The position numbers and the translations under genes are program-made. A DNA stretch of 64,000 nt from Enterovibrio sp. JCM 19048 (lineage in GTDB: Bacteria; Pseudomonadota; Gammaproteobacteria; Enterobacterales; Vibrionaceae): positions 34,069 to 98,068 of the forward strand of contig BAXE01000019.1 in the NCBI GenBank assembly GCA_001310415.1, read 5' to 3'. Shown piece after piece: positions 39,716 to 50,362 of the stretch. The notes beneath the pieces are model-generated. The model saw only the letters and a program-made list of their open reading frames with translations, did no database searches and was not told the DNA's origin. Within the stretch, counting starts at the first letter, position 1; every line of letters begins with the position of its first letter.

Positions 39716-40933
39716 TCAGGCGGTTTCTATTAGACGGTAGGCCACGCGGTAGCTGTCCATAAATGATGGGATTGGCAGGAACTCAAACGGGCTGTGGAAG
39801 TTGTGTGCGCCGGTGAAGAAATTCGGCGTAAACAGGCCACGCGCTGAAAGCACGGAGCCATCAGTGCCGCCACGCATCGCAATGGTTTTTGCCGGAATCG
39901 CCAAATCTTCCAGTGCGGAATAGAGGTTATCCAGCGCTTGGGTGTCTTCGCCCATGGCCTGGGCGATATTGCCGTAGATGTCAGATACCGTGAGTTCAAT
40001 CTGGCTTTCGGATGTTTGGCTTTGAGGAAGGCACCCAGGTTTCCAGATACGCTTTGCGCTGGTTGTAGCTTTCCTGATCGAAATCGCGGATAGCCACAGA
40101 CACAGATGCACGGTTCTGGTTGCCGCTCATGTCCGTTACCCAGAAGTAGCCTTCACGCCCTGCGGTTTGCTCCGGCTTGCCCATATCGTTCAGCATGCTG
40201 ATGAAATCTGCCGCCACCAGGTTTGGGTTTACCAGCACATTCTTGGCGCTCATTGGGTGGGCAGTAATGCCGTCAACTGTCAGGGTTGCGCCCCCAGCGT
40301 TGAAGGTTTCGTAAATCACCTCACCGCGTTCGCAGCAGTCGATGGTGTAGCAGTGATCAACCGGGAACCGTTCCAGCGGCAGCACTTTCGCCCCGCGCAG
40401 GCCAATTTCTTCATCCGGCACAAACGCGAAGTAGATATCGCCGTGCGCCTTGCCGGTTTCTTTCAGTTCACGCGCCAGCGTCATCATCACGGAAATTGCG
40501 GCTTTGTTGTCCGCGCCCAGCACGCTGGTGCCATCGGTAAAGAAGATATCCTGATCGCGGTATTTCGCCAGTTCAGGGTGAGTCGCTTCACTAATCACAA
40601 TGTTCAGCGCGTCATTCAGGATGAGCGGTTCGCCTTCGTAACGCAGCAGTTGCGGTTTGATATCACCACTCAAACCCACATCGACGGTGTCTAAGTGGGC
40701 AACAAAACCGAGGGTTTTGGCATCTTGCTTTGTACCCGGCAGGCGGGCGATCAGAATGCCGGACTCCAACAGCTGGGTGTCGGTGAAGCCAGTGTGTTCA
40801 GATCATCCTGAAGCAGTTTCGCCAGTGTGCGTTGTCCTTCCGACGACGGTACCGCTGGATTTGCGGCGTTAGATTGGCTGCTGATTGCCACATAGCGTTG
40901 GAAGTTATCAATCAGCGTTGTTTCGATATTCAT
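39716..40933 (-). CDS. Peptidase T-like M20 aminopeptidase, copy 1 (frameshifted)
   Basis: Zinc aminotripeptidase of the M20B family, about 406 residues. Metal ligands visible: His-Asp in VAHLDTVD, Asp in TSVLGADNKAA, Glu pair in VPDEEIGLRG, Asp in TIDCCERGE, His in TGAHNFHSPFE. Dimerisation region ITAHPMSAKNVLVNP. Breaks near 40800 and 40022. Closer to PepT than to PepA families; diverged from the second copy at 42804 (about 40 percent by eye). Followed across 42 bp from the AbgT transporter gene on the same strand, so transporter and both peptidases may act together. Confidence 0.87.
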
Positions 40934-40975
40934 GGTGTTTCTCCGGATGCGGCCGGAAAACGGCCGCACCTTCAA

Positions 40976-42522
40976 TTATTGCAGGCTGTAGGTGTAGCCG
41001 CTGTTAAAACCAAGCGGGATTTCAAGGCCCCAGAACAGATAAAGCATGGCAGTCAGCGCGATCAGAAGACCAATCGAGTACGGCACCATCATAGAAACCA
41101 GTGTGCCGATGCCTGACTGCGAGCAGTAACGCTGCATGTAAGAGATGATCAGCGGGTAGAAAGCGAACATCGGGTACTGACGTTAATCGCGCTGTCCGAG
41201 ATACGGAAAGCGGCTTGTGTCAGTTCCGGCGACAAACCCACCGCCATCAGCATTGGCACCAGCACAGGCGCCAGAATCGCCCACTTGGAGGATGCGGAAG
41301 TGATGATGAGGTTCAGACACGCAGTCAGCAGGATCACGCCAAGAATGGTCAGTTGCCCCGGCATATTCAGTGCTTTCAGGCCTTCCGCACCGGAAAGGGC
41401 GATCAGGCTGCCGATGTTGGATTTACCAAAACAGTAGAGGAACTGGGCGCAGAAAAACGCGAACACGATAAACGAGACCAACGAGACGGTGATGTTTTCC
41501 ATCGACTTGGTGACGTCTTTGGCGGTGCTGAATTTTCCGCTGACAAAGCCATACACCAAACCCGGCAGGGCGAAGAACACCAGCAGCAGCGGCACGATAG
41601 TCTGCATTGCCGGTGCCTGCGGGCTGGTCAGTGAACCATCTGGCGCACGGAACAGGGAGTTTTCCGGCACCATCAGGGCGGCGCAAAGCAGCATCAGACC
41701 CAACAGGGTGTAGTTGGCAATGCGGAATGCGCGGGTTTCTTTGTCGCTCAGGGATTCATTGCCTTTATCCAACTGTTCAACGTCTACCGGCAGTGTTTTC
41801 GCCAGACGTGGCTCGACGATTTTATCTGTCACATACCAACAGGTACCGATCACCGCAAAGGTTGAAGCCAGCGAGTAGAAGTAGTTACACAGCACATTCA
41901 CGCTGTAGCTTGGATCCAACACGTGGGCACCGGTTTCGGTGAAACCCGCGAGAATAGGGTCGATGATGGATGGCGTGTAAGACGCCGTGAAACCACCGGC
42001 CAAACCGGCAAAGCCTGCGGCGATACCTGCCAGCGGGTGTTTGCCGGTTTTGTAGAAGATGTAAGCCGAGACAGGCATCAGGATCACGTAGGCAGAGTCT
42101 GACGCGACGTGTGCCAGCACACCGATAAAAATCACTGACGGCGTAACGGCAGAAAGTGGCACGACAGACAGCAGTTTTTTCAGTGCAGTGGTGATGTAGC
42201 CAGAGCCTTCAGCGATCCCGATACCCAGCGTGGCAACAATCACGATACCCAGCGGCGGGAAGTTGACGAAGTTTTTCACCATGGAAGTGAAAAGCCCCAT
42301 CATTTCGTTGGCATTCAGCAGGTTCAGAACCTGAATAGGTTGTTGGGTCAGCGGATGGATATAGCTGAACTCAATGTTGGACAACAGGAAAGAAAGCCCG
42401 ATACACAATAGTGTGGCGATAAAGAAAAGCATGGTGATATCGGGGATTTTGTTGCCAATGTCTTCAATGCGGTCAAGCCAGTTTCTGGGCTGTTTGACAG
42501 GGGAGGCGGCGCGGGTAGTCAT
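40976..42522 (-). CDS. AbgT family transporter (frameshifted)
   Basis: Inner-membrane transporter of about 515 residues, AbgT family (p-aminobenzoyl-glutamate/peptide or drug transport). Motifs: NWLDRIEDIGNKIPDITMLF near the start, FPPLGIVIVATLGIGIAEGSG, ASDSAYVILMPVSA, GGFTASYTPSIIDPILAG and ITSASSKWAILAPVLVPM. One break near 41180, after which YPLIISYMQRYC continues. Start at 42522 (MTTRAASPVKQP). Flanked by two M20 peptidases, as AbgT is by AbgA/AbgB in E. coli, suggesting uptake then cleavage. Confidence 0.9.
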
Positions 42523-42760
42523 GAGAAAATTCCTTATACAACAATCCAATGCAAGCAAACAGAAAGAGAGGCTTGCCCCATTAAAGATAATTCCCTCAAT
42601 ATCTTTGCGGCAATTGCTAATGTCGTGACCGTGGTTGCAAATTACTCGCAGTAAAAACAGGGAAATTTACATTTGGGAACAGAGACTTAAACAACTGCAT
42701 GGTTTGGCGGGCAAAGTGTGGCAACTTCTGGCGGATTGGTATCAGGCGGGAAGACATTGT

Positions 42761-42792
42761 CAGGCTGGGCGCCAACGCTGACGCCCAGCCTG
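42761..42792 (-). terminator. Strong hairpin after pepT copy 2
   Basis: Eleven-bp perfect GC-rich stem CAGGCTGGGCG/CGCCCAGCCTG, 12 bases past the stop. No clear U-run follows, so stabilisation or weak termination. Confidence 0.6.
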
Positions 42793-42803
42793 TGAGGTTA
42801 AAA

Positions 42804-44039
42804 TCAGCGGCGCTCTGCGGTGATTTTCACGATTTCCACCAACACATCCGCGGCGGCATGCAGGGATTTCACCGGCAGGAATTCATAGATAGAGTGGAAG
42901 TTGTGTGCGCCGGTAAACAGGTTCGGGCAAGGCAGCCCTTTTTGCGACAGCACTGCGCCATCATAACCACCGCGCATCGGCATGGCTTTCACTTCAATAC
43001 CACAACGTTCGTACGCTGCTTTGGCGATATCAATCGGGAAGCTGGCGTCACCTTCAAGGCTGTTTTTCACGTTCTCATAGCGGTCAGCCAGGGTGATGGT
43101 CACCGAGCCTTCACCCCAAAGCGTTTCACATGATGCTGCTAGTTGCTTGAGGAAGTTCATACGGTGCTGGTAGCCCGCTTTAGTGAAATCGCGCACATCC
43201 ATTTTCAGCGTGGTTTTGGCGCTGTTGCCCTGAAGCTCTTTCACCCAGTAGTAACCTTCGCGGCCTTCGGTGTATTCCGGCGCTTCGCCCGGAGGTAACA
43301 TGGCGATGAATTTGTGCGCCATCAGCAGGGAGTTTTTCAGCTTGCCTTTGGCTGACATCGGGTGCGCAGACTGGCCGGTAAAGGTGACAACCACATCGCC
43401 TGCGTTCCAGTTTTCATAAACAAACTCACCGATACCGCCGCAATCCAGCGTGTAAGCGAAATCCGCGCCGAAGCTTTCCACATCAAATGCCTTGGCACCG
43501 CGCAGACCCTGTTCTTCATCTGGCACAAAACCGATTTTCACCGGGCCGTGCTCAATCTCCGGGTTGGCTTTGAAATACTGCAGCATGTGCATGATCGCCG
43601 CGATACCCGCCTTATCGTCCGCACCCAGCAAGCTGGTGCCGTCGGTCACAATCAAATCCTGACCAACGTAATCATTCAGCTCAGGGAACTGCGCCAGTGG
43701 CATGGTGATATTGGCGTCGGCATTCAGGGTGACGTCGCCACCGGTGTAATGAACGATGTGCGCCTTGGTATCCGCCGTTTGCTCGGCACTGGTATCAAGG
43801 TGGGCAAAAAACGACACCACAGGCAGAGATTTATCGGTGTTGGCAGGCAGGGTCGCAGTCAGAATAGCGCGCTCATTCAGCAAAATATCGCAAAGCCCCA
43901 AGGCTTCGAGTTCACTTTTCAGCAATTCCGCCAGCACACGTTGCCCCGGGCTGGAAGGCATAATGCCCGCTGCGCCATTTTCACGGCTGGTGGTGGTGTT
44001 GATTCGGGTATAGGCAAGAAAACGATCGACAATATTCAT
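42804..44039 (-). CDS. pepT: Peptidase T
   Basis: Tripeptide aminopeptidase, 411 residues, intact. Ligands: FFAHLDTSAEQ, TSLLGADDKAG, FVPDEEQGLRG, TLDCGGIGEF, TGAHNFHSIYEF, a full M20B set. Also SAHPMSAKGKLKNS, the bestatin-domain segment. It matches E. coli PepT closely along the length. It is the first gene of the run that goes on to AbgT and the second peptidase, with 280 bp between it and AbgT. Cytosolic, frees N-terminal residues from tripeptides. Confidence 0.93.
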   Translation of the reverse strand: MNIVDRFLAYTRINTTTSRENGAAGIMPSSPGQRVLAELLKSELEALGLCDILLNERAILTATLPANTDKSLPVVSFFAHLDTSAEQTADTKAHIVHYTGGDVTLNADANITMPLAQFPELNDYVGQDLIVTDGTSLLGADDKAGIAAIMHMLQYFKANPEIEHGPVKIGFVPDEEQGLRGAKAFDVESFGADFAYTLDCGGIGEFVYENWNAGDVVVTFTGQSAHPMSAKGKLKNSLLMAHKFIAMLPPGEAPEYTEGREGYYWVKELQGNSAKTTLKMDVRDFTKAGYQHRMNFLKQLAASCETLWGEGSVTITLADRYENVKNSLEGDASFPIDIAKAAYERCGIEVKAMPMRGGYDGAVLSQKGLPCPNLFTGAHNFHSIYEFLPVKSLHAAADVLVEIVKITAERR

Positions 44040-44255
44040 AGTACTTCTTCAATAATGAAACCAATGAGTTGGCCAAAGCATACATGTCGTTTTGCAAGCT
44101 CAATGTTAACTGAATCACAAGGTTGCAGTGGGGGAGGTGGACTTAGTTTGTGGAAGTAATGACGTTGTAAATTTGGCTGGATTTGGTGAATAGTGATTCG
44201 TTGGAATTGCAGAAGAGGTAATGAATTGGAGATTTTCCTTTGAAACATTGAAAAC

Positions 44256-44285
44256 AAAAAAGCGAACCAGCCGGTTCGCTTTTTA
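44256..44285. terminator. Bidirectional terminator after gcvP
   Basis: Stem AAAAAGCGAACC/GGTTCGCTTTTT with loop AGCC, T-tract in both directions, 35 bp after the gcvP stop. The rest of the 280-bp gap to pepT holds no gene I can support. Confidence 0.85.
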
Positions 44286-44319
44286 GTTATTTGATTGTAT
44301 CCAACCGATTCAATTCGAA

Positions 44320-47180
44320 TCAGTCTTCCATATAGCTTTCAATGCTTGGGCAAGAGCAGATCAGGTTACGGTCGCCGTATACGTTATCGACGCGGTTAAC
44401 GGTCGGCCAGTATTTAGCGGCTTTCGCCTGTGCACTTGGGAAGCATGCGGTTTCGCGGCTGTATGGACGATCCCACTCTGCGGCCATCAAATCAGCCTGA
44501 GTGTGTGGGGCGTTAACCAGTGGGTTGTTTTCCAGTGGCCATTCACCGTCCTGCACTTTGGCGATTTCTTCACGGATAGCGATCATCGCATCACAGAAAC
44601 GATCCAGCTCTGCTTTGTCTTCACTTTCCGTTGGCTCAATCATCAGGGTGCCTGCAACTGGGAACGACATAGTTGGCGCGTGGAAACCGAAGTCCATCAG
44701 ACGCTTCGCAATGTCTTCCTCAGAAATGCCAGACGCTTCCTTGATTGGGCGGATATCGATGATGCACTCGTGCGCAATACGGCCGTGTGTACCGCGGTAC
44801 AGCACTGGGTAGTATGGGCGCAGACGCTCCATCACATAGTTGGCGCTCAGGATGGCAACCTTGGTTGCTTCCGTCAGACCCGGTTCACCCATCATGGCGA
44901 TGTATGCCCAAGAGATTGGCAGGATAGAGGCACTACCCAGCTGCGCAGCAGAAACTGCGTGGCCTGTACCGTTCACTACGTGACCCGGCAGGAATGGCGC
45001 AAGGTGCGATTTCACACCGATAGGACCCATACCTGGGCCGCCACCACCGTGCGGGATACAGAAGGTTTTGTGCAGGTTGAGGTGTGACACGTCAGAGCCA
45101 ATAAAGCCCGGGCTTGTCAGGCCAACCTGTGCGTTCATGTTTGCACCGTCAAGGTACACCTGACCGCCTGCTTCGTGGATCAGTTCGCACACTTCCTGCA
45201 CGGCTTCTTCGTAGACACCGTGGGTAGAAGGTAGGTGATCATGATGCAGGAGAGATCGTGGCGATGTTTCTCGATCTTGGCTTTCAGGTCGTTGATGTCG
45301 ATGTTGCCGTTGGCATCACAGCCGACAACCACCACTTTCATCGAAACCATTGCCGCGGATGCAGGTTGGTGCCGTGCGCAGAGCTTGGGATCAGACACAC
45401 ATTACGATGTGCTTCGCCGCGGCTTTCGTGGTAGCGCTGAATAGCAACCAGACCTGCGTATTCGCCCTGTGCGCCAGAGTTTGGCTGCAGAGAGAACGCA
45501 TCGTAGCCCGTGATTTCACACAGCATCTTGCTCAGCGAGTCTGCCAGTTCGGTATAACCTGCGGCTTGCTCAGCCGGAACGAATGGGTGCAGGGCGCCAA
45601 ATTCTGGCCAAGTCACCGGGATCATTTCTGCCGCTGCGTTCAGCTTCATGGTACAGCTGCCAAGCGGGATCATGCCGTGGGTCAGCGAGAAGTCTTTGTT
45701 TTCCAGCTTTTTCATGTAACGCATCAGCTGGGTTTCGCTGTGGTGGGTGTTAAACACCGGGTGCGTCAGGTAATCGCTGGTGCGGCGGCATGACTCAGGG
45801 ATCGCTGCGAACTCGTCTGCTTCAATGGCTGAAGCGAACTGTGCGACGTCGGTTTCATCTGTCAGTGCTGCCAGCAATTCGTTAACGTCTGCGAGCGTGG
45901 TGGTTTCATCAAAGCTGATGCCCAGTTGACCATCCAGTTTGCGCAGGTTGAAACCTGCATCCTGTGCTTTTTTGAACAGAGCGTCTGTCTGATCACCGGT
46001 GTTGAGGGTGATGGTGTCAAAAAAGTCGTGGAAGGCCAGCGCAATGCCTGCGTGATTAAACGCGGCTGCGGCCAGAGCGGTCAGGTGGTGAACGCGGCGG
46101 GCGATTTTCTTCAGACCTTGTGGGCCGTGGTAAACCGCGTAGAAGGCCGCCATGTTTGCCAGCAACGCCTGTGCTGTACAGATGTTGGAAGTCGCTTTTT
46201 CACGGCGGATATGCTGCTCGCGGGTCTGCATGGCCATACGCAGTGCCTGGTTACCGTTGGCATCAATCGATACCCCGATAACGCGACCAGGCATGGTGCG
46301 CTTGAGTTTGTCGCGGGTCGCCATAAAGGCAGCGTGTGGGCCGCCAAAGCCCATTGGCACACCAAAGCGTTGTGCAGAACCGATGACAACGTCTGCACCC
46401 ATTTCACCCGGCGCTTTCAGAACAGTTAGTGAAAGCAGGTCAGCGGCAACAGTGACCAGTGTTTTGTTGGCTTGCGCTTGGGCAATGATGTCGCTCAGAT
46501 CGCGAACCTGACCTGTGGTGCCAGGGTATTGCAGCAGAGCACCGAACACATCTTGCGATGGCAGGGTTTCTGCCGCACCGGTGATCACGTCGTAGCCCAT
46601 GTATTGGGCGCGGGTTTTAATCACTTCCAGTGTTTGCGGGTGAACATCGTCTGCAACGAAAAAGGCGTTGCTCTTGCTCTTACCGCCGCGCTTACACAGG
46701 GTCATCGCTTCTGCCGCCGCCGTTGCTTCATCCAACAGGGAGCGTTCGCCAGTTCCATGCCGGTCAAATCCATCACCATTTGCTGGAAGTTCAGCAGTGA
46801 TTCAAGACGGCCTTGGGAGATCTCTGGCTGGTATGGGGTGTAAGCGGTGTACCAACCGGATTTTCCAGCACGTTGCGCAGGATTGGGTGTGGCGTATGGG
46901 TGCCGTAGTAACCCTGTCCAATCAGGCTGCGTTTGATTTGGTTTTTGCCTGCAATGGCTTTGAGCTTGGCGAGCATCGCCACTTCGCTCAATGGCGCTTC
47001 CAGTGCCATTGGCTCTGGCAAACGGATACCTGCAGGAACGGTTTCTTCAATCAAATGCTCAAGGCTGGTAGCATTGACCGTCTGCAGCATGGTATCCATG
47101 TCGCTTTCGCGCGGGCCATTGTGGCGAGTAAGGAACTCGTTGTCCGGTGTTAACTGATCGAGTAAACGTAATTCTGTCAT
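44320..47180 (-). CDS. gcvP: Glycine dehydrogenase (decarboxylating), P-protein (frameshifted)
   Basis: PLP enzyme that decarboxylates glycine and loads aminomethyl on lipoyl-GcvH. About 955 residues over five frames, the full length of the homodimeric type. N-terminal [19 protein letters not shown] and [21 protein letters not shown], middle [20 protein letters not shown] and [18 protein letters not shown]-lysine motif [20 protein letters not shown]. Breaks near 46858, 46741, 45355 and 45232. It starts 15 bp after gcvH, so gcvH-gcvP are one transcript. The glycine-cleavage system degrades glycine or feeds one-carbon units. Confidence 0.94.
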
Positions 47181-47195
47181 GACCTTGGTCCTGAA

Positions 47196-47573
47196 TTAGT
47201 CTTCAACGGTTTCTAGATAAGCGTCTGCGCTCATCAGATGGTCGAGGTTGCTGTCGTCAGCCAGTTTGATTTTGGCAATCCAGCCGCCTTCAAAAGGTTC
47301 TTCGTTGACCAGTTCCGGGCTCTCTTCCAGCGCTTCATTCACTTCAACCACTTCGCCGTTTACCGGGCCATAGATATCTGACGCTGCTTTTACAGATTCG
47401 ACGAGTGAGAAGGTTTCGCCGATTTCTACTTCGCTGCCGACTTCAGGCAGGTCTACAAACACCACGTCACCCAGCAGACGCTGTGCATGATCGGAAATAC
47501 CGATAGTGACAGTGCCGTCGCCGTTATCCTTCACCCACTCGTGGCTTTCAGTAAACTTCAGGGTTGAGTCCAT
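47196..47573 (-). CDS. gcvH: Glycine cleavage system H protein
   Basis: Lipoyl carrier protein, 125 residues, intact. Lipoyl-lysine in [13 protein letters not shown] (about Lys63). N-terminal KFTESHEWV and tail [14 protein letters not shown] match bacterial GcvH. It shuttles aminomethyl from GcvP to GcvT and hydrogen to lipoamide dehydrogenase. Stands between sdaA and gcvP on the same strand. Confidence 0.96.
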   Translation of the reverse strand: MDSTLKFTESHEWVKDNGDGTVTIGISDHAQRLLGDVVFVDLPEVGSEVEIGETFSLVESVKAASDIYGPVNGEVVEVNEALEESPELVNEEPFEGGWIAKIKLADDSNLDHLMSADAYLETVED

Positions 47574-47689
47574 TTTTACTTCTCCGTGTGAAACGCATTA
47601 ATCGAGCTTCGCCAAAATGCGGCAAATCTTGTGTGTTTTGCCAACGCCTGTAGACGTTGGCGTAATAATCCTTGTTGCAAGTACTGCGG

Positions 47690-49088
47690 TTAACAGGCCA
47701 CCACATTGATTGGAATGGTGTTGGTTGCCAGGCCGCCCTGAGAGGTTTCCTTGTACTTGCTCATCATGTCGAGACCGGTCTCGTGCATGGTTTTTATCAC
47801 GCTGTCGAGCGATACATGGTGTTCGCCGTCGCCATTCAGTGCCAGGCGCGTTGCGTTTATCGCTTTCACTGCGCCCATGGTGTTGCGTTCGATACAGGCA
47901 CCTGCACCAGACCATTGATAGGGTCGCAGGTCAGGCCGAGGTTGTGCTCCATGCCAATCTCTGCCGCGTTTTCGATTTGTTCAACGCTGGCGTTCATGGC
48001 GGCGGCCAACCCTGCGGCAGCCATGGAACAGGCCACGCCGATTTCACCCTGACAACCAACCTCTGCCGCTGAGATAGACGCATTGGTTTTATATAGTGAA
48101 CCAATAGCAGCAGCGACAGCGAGGAAGGTACGGATACCCTGTGCGTTATTCGGCGCAACAAACTTGTTGTAGTAGGCCAGCACGGCAGGAATCACACCTG
48201 CGGCTCCGTTTGTCGGTGCTGTCACTACGCGCCCACCGGCGGCGTTTTCCTCGTTAACTGCCATGGCGTACATGTTGACCCAATCATTGGTGTCGACAGG
48301 CAAGCGTCAGAATCTTTTTTCTTGATGCTATCGTGCAGCTTTTTCGCCCGGCGCTTCAGTGACAATCCACCCGGCAAAATACCGTCCTGCGTCATACCGC
48401 GTTCAATGCAATCTGCCATGACCTGCCACATTGCATCGATTTGCGCGTAAACCGTTTCCATGGTGGCTTTGGAATCCTGCGCCTTGGCACGAGCCAGTTC
48501 GTTTTTCAGCACAATGTCAGCGATTGAGCATTTCTCTTTCTTGCACAGTGCGAGCAATTCAGCTGCGTTACTGAACGGGTAGGGCGGCACGAAGTCGTTC
48601 GCCAGTGCGTCCGTTTCGCCTTTCTCGACCACAAATCCACCACCTACGGAAAAGTAAGTGCGGCTGAGTAACACAGCATCGTCGTTACCGAATGCGGTGA
48701 TGGTCATGCCATTCGGGTGTTCCGGCAGTACCTGGTCAAAGTGAAAGACCACGTCTTTGTCCCAGTCGAACGGGACGAAACGGTGTCCATCCAGTGGCAG
48801 TTCTTTACTGCCTTTCACCATGTTGGTTAGGGTCGGGATGTCGTCCGGATTCACGCTTTCCGGCCATTCGCCCATCAAACCGATGACACAGGCCACATCG
48901 GTGGCGTGCCCTTTCCCTGTTAATGCCAGAGAACCGAACAATTCCACAGAAACCCGTTCTGTGCTGTGAAGCTTTTCTGATTCTCGCAGTTCAGCAGCAA
49001 ATCTTGCGCTGGCGACCATCGGTCCCACGGTGTGGGAGCTGGAAGGGCCAACGCCAATTTTAAAAAGGTCAAACATGCTATGGCTCAT
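47690..49088 (-). CDS. sdaA: L-serine dehydratase, iron-sulfur type (frameshifted)
   Basis: Deaminates L-serine to pyruvate using a [4Fe-4S] cluster, about 465 residues in the single-chain form. N-terminal beta-like domain [19 protein letters not shown]; alpha domain with [39 protein letters not shown] and [19 protein letters not shown], where the cluster cysteines lie; C-terminal [13 protein letters not shown]. Breaks near 48300 (GCTTG for GCCTTG) and 47895. Upstream of gcvH by 116 bp, giving a serine/glycine degradation operon. The 570-bp divergent region upstream carries candidate PurR and regulator sites. Confidence 0.93.
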
Positions 49089-49253
49089 CGCACGTCTCCT
49101 GGTTGTTTGTATGTGCTTTCCACGTCTGTGGGCTTACCCAAGGATGCGGATAAACAGCGTTACCTTGGGTATAGCAAGCGTGGCGCTTTATTGTTATTTG
49201 CATTTCAACATTTGCGTAACATACAAAACGAATTTGCACCCTGCAAAACAAAA

Positions 49254-49269
49254 TTTCCAATAAGAAACT
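49254..49269. promoter_or_regulatory. Repeated motif, candidate XRE-cupin site A
   Basis: TTTCCAATAAGAAACT, partial dyad TTTC-N5-GAAA, in the divergent sdaA/regulator region. A near-identical copy lies 281 bp away, nearer the regulator gene. Confidence 0.5.
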
Positions 49270-49337
49270 CTCAATGTGATCCCATGAACAGTTCTCACAA
49301 TATGACCACTTGAGATTGGCACCAGCGGCAGAACTTT

Positions 49338-49353
49338 GCGCAAACGTTTGCTT
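49338..49353. promoter_or_regulatory. PurR-like operator
   Basis: GCGCAAACGTTTGCTT contains the perfect palindrome GCAAACGTTTGC at 49340-49351. It matches the PurR consensus; E. coli PurR controls the gcv operon. Other LacI-family repressors (CytR or CcpA-like) recognise related cores. Confidence 0.6.
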
Positions 49354-49534
49354 TTTACGCGCTTATGGATTGTTTTGCAAATGCACAATAAGCACGCATA
49401 GATTAAGGCCATTTAAAACAAAGAGATAGGTGGGTTGGTTGAAAGTGACTGTTTTGGCGGGGATTTTCCGTGCTGAATTCCCGCTCCGCAGAAATATTTG
49501 CGTTTAAACTGCGTCAGGAAATTTTTGCGCTAAG

Positions 49535-49550
49535 TTTCCAATAGGAACTT
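49535..49550. promoter_or_regulatory. Repeated motif, candidate XRE-cupin site B
   Basis: TTTCCAATAGGAACTT shares 9 initial bases and overall dyad with site A, and lies 111 bp before the regulator gene start. Autoregulation and control of sdaA-gcvHP are suggested. No glycine riboswitch structure could be seen here. Confidence 0.5.
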
Positions 49551-49660
49551 TTTGTTAAAAATGTTAACTTGCGCGTAGGGCGTCGCACCGGCTTCGTGTA
49601 AGAATGCGCCCATTAAGGCCATGAACATGATGTGCCTGTCGGAATCAGGGAGAGAGCAAA

Positions 49661-50293
49661 ATGGCAGATTCAGATGCACAGGATGTGTATCCGTCAGTGA
49701 CTGTTGAGCGGGCTGGATTTCAGGGCGATGCGCCTATTTCTCCGCTCAAGCTTGGCGAACGACTAAAAGAGATCCGCACCAGCAGCGGTCTGACGTTGGA
49801 AGAGGCGAGTAAATTAACAGGGCTTGCCCGCTCAACCTTATCGAAAATCGAAAACGAACAAATTTCGCCGACGTTTCAGGCAATGCAGAAGTTGGCAGCG
49901 GGATTGAATATCGACATTCCCCAACTGTTTGCGCCACCGAAACAGCGTCAGGCAACCGGTCGCCGCGATGTGACCCGTGCAGGTGAAGGTAAGCCACGCC
50001 CAACCGGCACCTATGAGCACGAACTGTTGGCAACACAGTTGACCAACAAAAAAATGTTTCCGTTTAAATCCCGCGTGAGGGCGCGTTCGTTCGAAGAGTA
50101 TGACGAATGGATCCGTCACGATGGCGAAGAGTTTTTATTGGTGCTGGAAGGTGCGATTGCCTTCTACTCCGAATTTTATGAAGTGATTGAACTGAATGAA
50201 GGCGACAGCGTGTATTACGACGCTGCCATGGGCCACATGCTCACCTCAGTCAGTGAAGATGATGCCCTTATCCTCTGGGTAACGGCTTCCTAG
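49661..50293 (+). CDS. XRE-family regulator with cupin domain
   Basis: Transcriptional regulator of 210 residues, intact. Helix-turn-helix at about 28-82 (LGERLKEIRTSSGLTLEEAS, LTGLARSTLSKIENEQISPT), then a linker and a C-terminal cupin beta-barrel (about 130-205) with HDGEEFLLVLEGAIAFYSEF and MGHMLTSVSEDDALILWV. Such regulators sense small ligands such as amino acids. GGGAGAG precedes the ATG. Followed by gcvT after 69 bp and divergent from sdaA-gcvHP, so a glycine/serine regulator is the simplest reading. Confidence 0.88.
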   Translation: MADSDAQDVYPSVTVERAGFQGDAPISPLKLGERLKEIRTSSGLTLEEASKLTGLARSTLSKIENEQISPTFQAMQKLAAGLNIDIPQLFAPPKQRQATGRRDVTRAGEGKPRPTGTYEHELLATQLTNKKMFPFKSRVRARSFEEYDEWIRHDGEEFLLVLEGAIAFYSEFYEVIELNEGDSVYYDAAMGHMLTSVSEDDALILWVTAS

Positions 50294-50362
50294 TCACTAT
50301 CAACGCAATGCTGCCTGGCAGAATTTGAGAACGTCGCTTCGGCCGTGAACATGGAGTGAAAC

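Noticed and set aside
49089..49660. Glycine riboswitch upstream of gcvT
   Set aside because: No tandem aptamer conserved core could be made out; GGGAGAGAGC before the regulator is simply its ribosome site.
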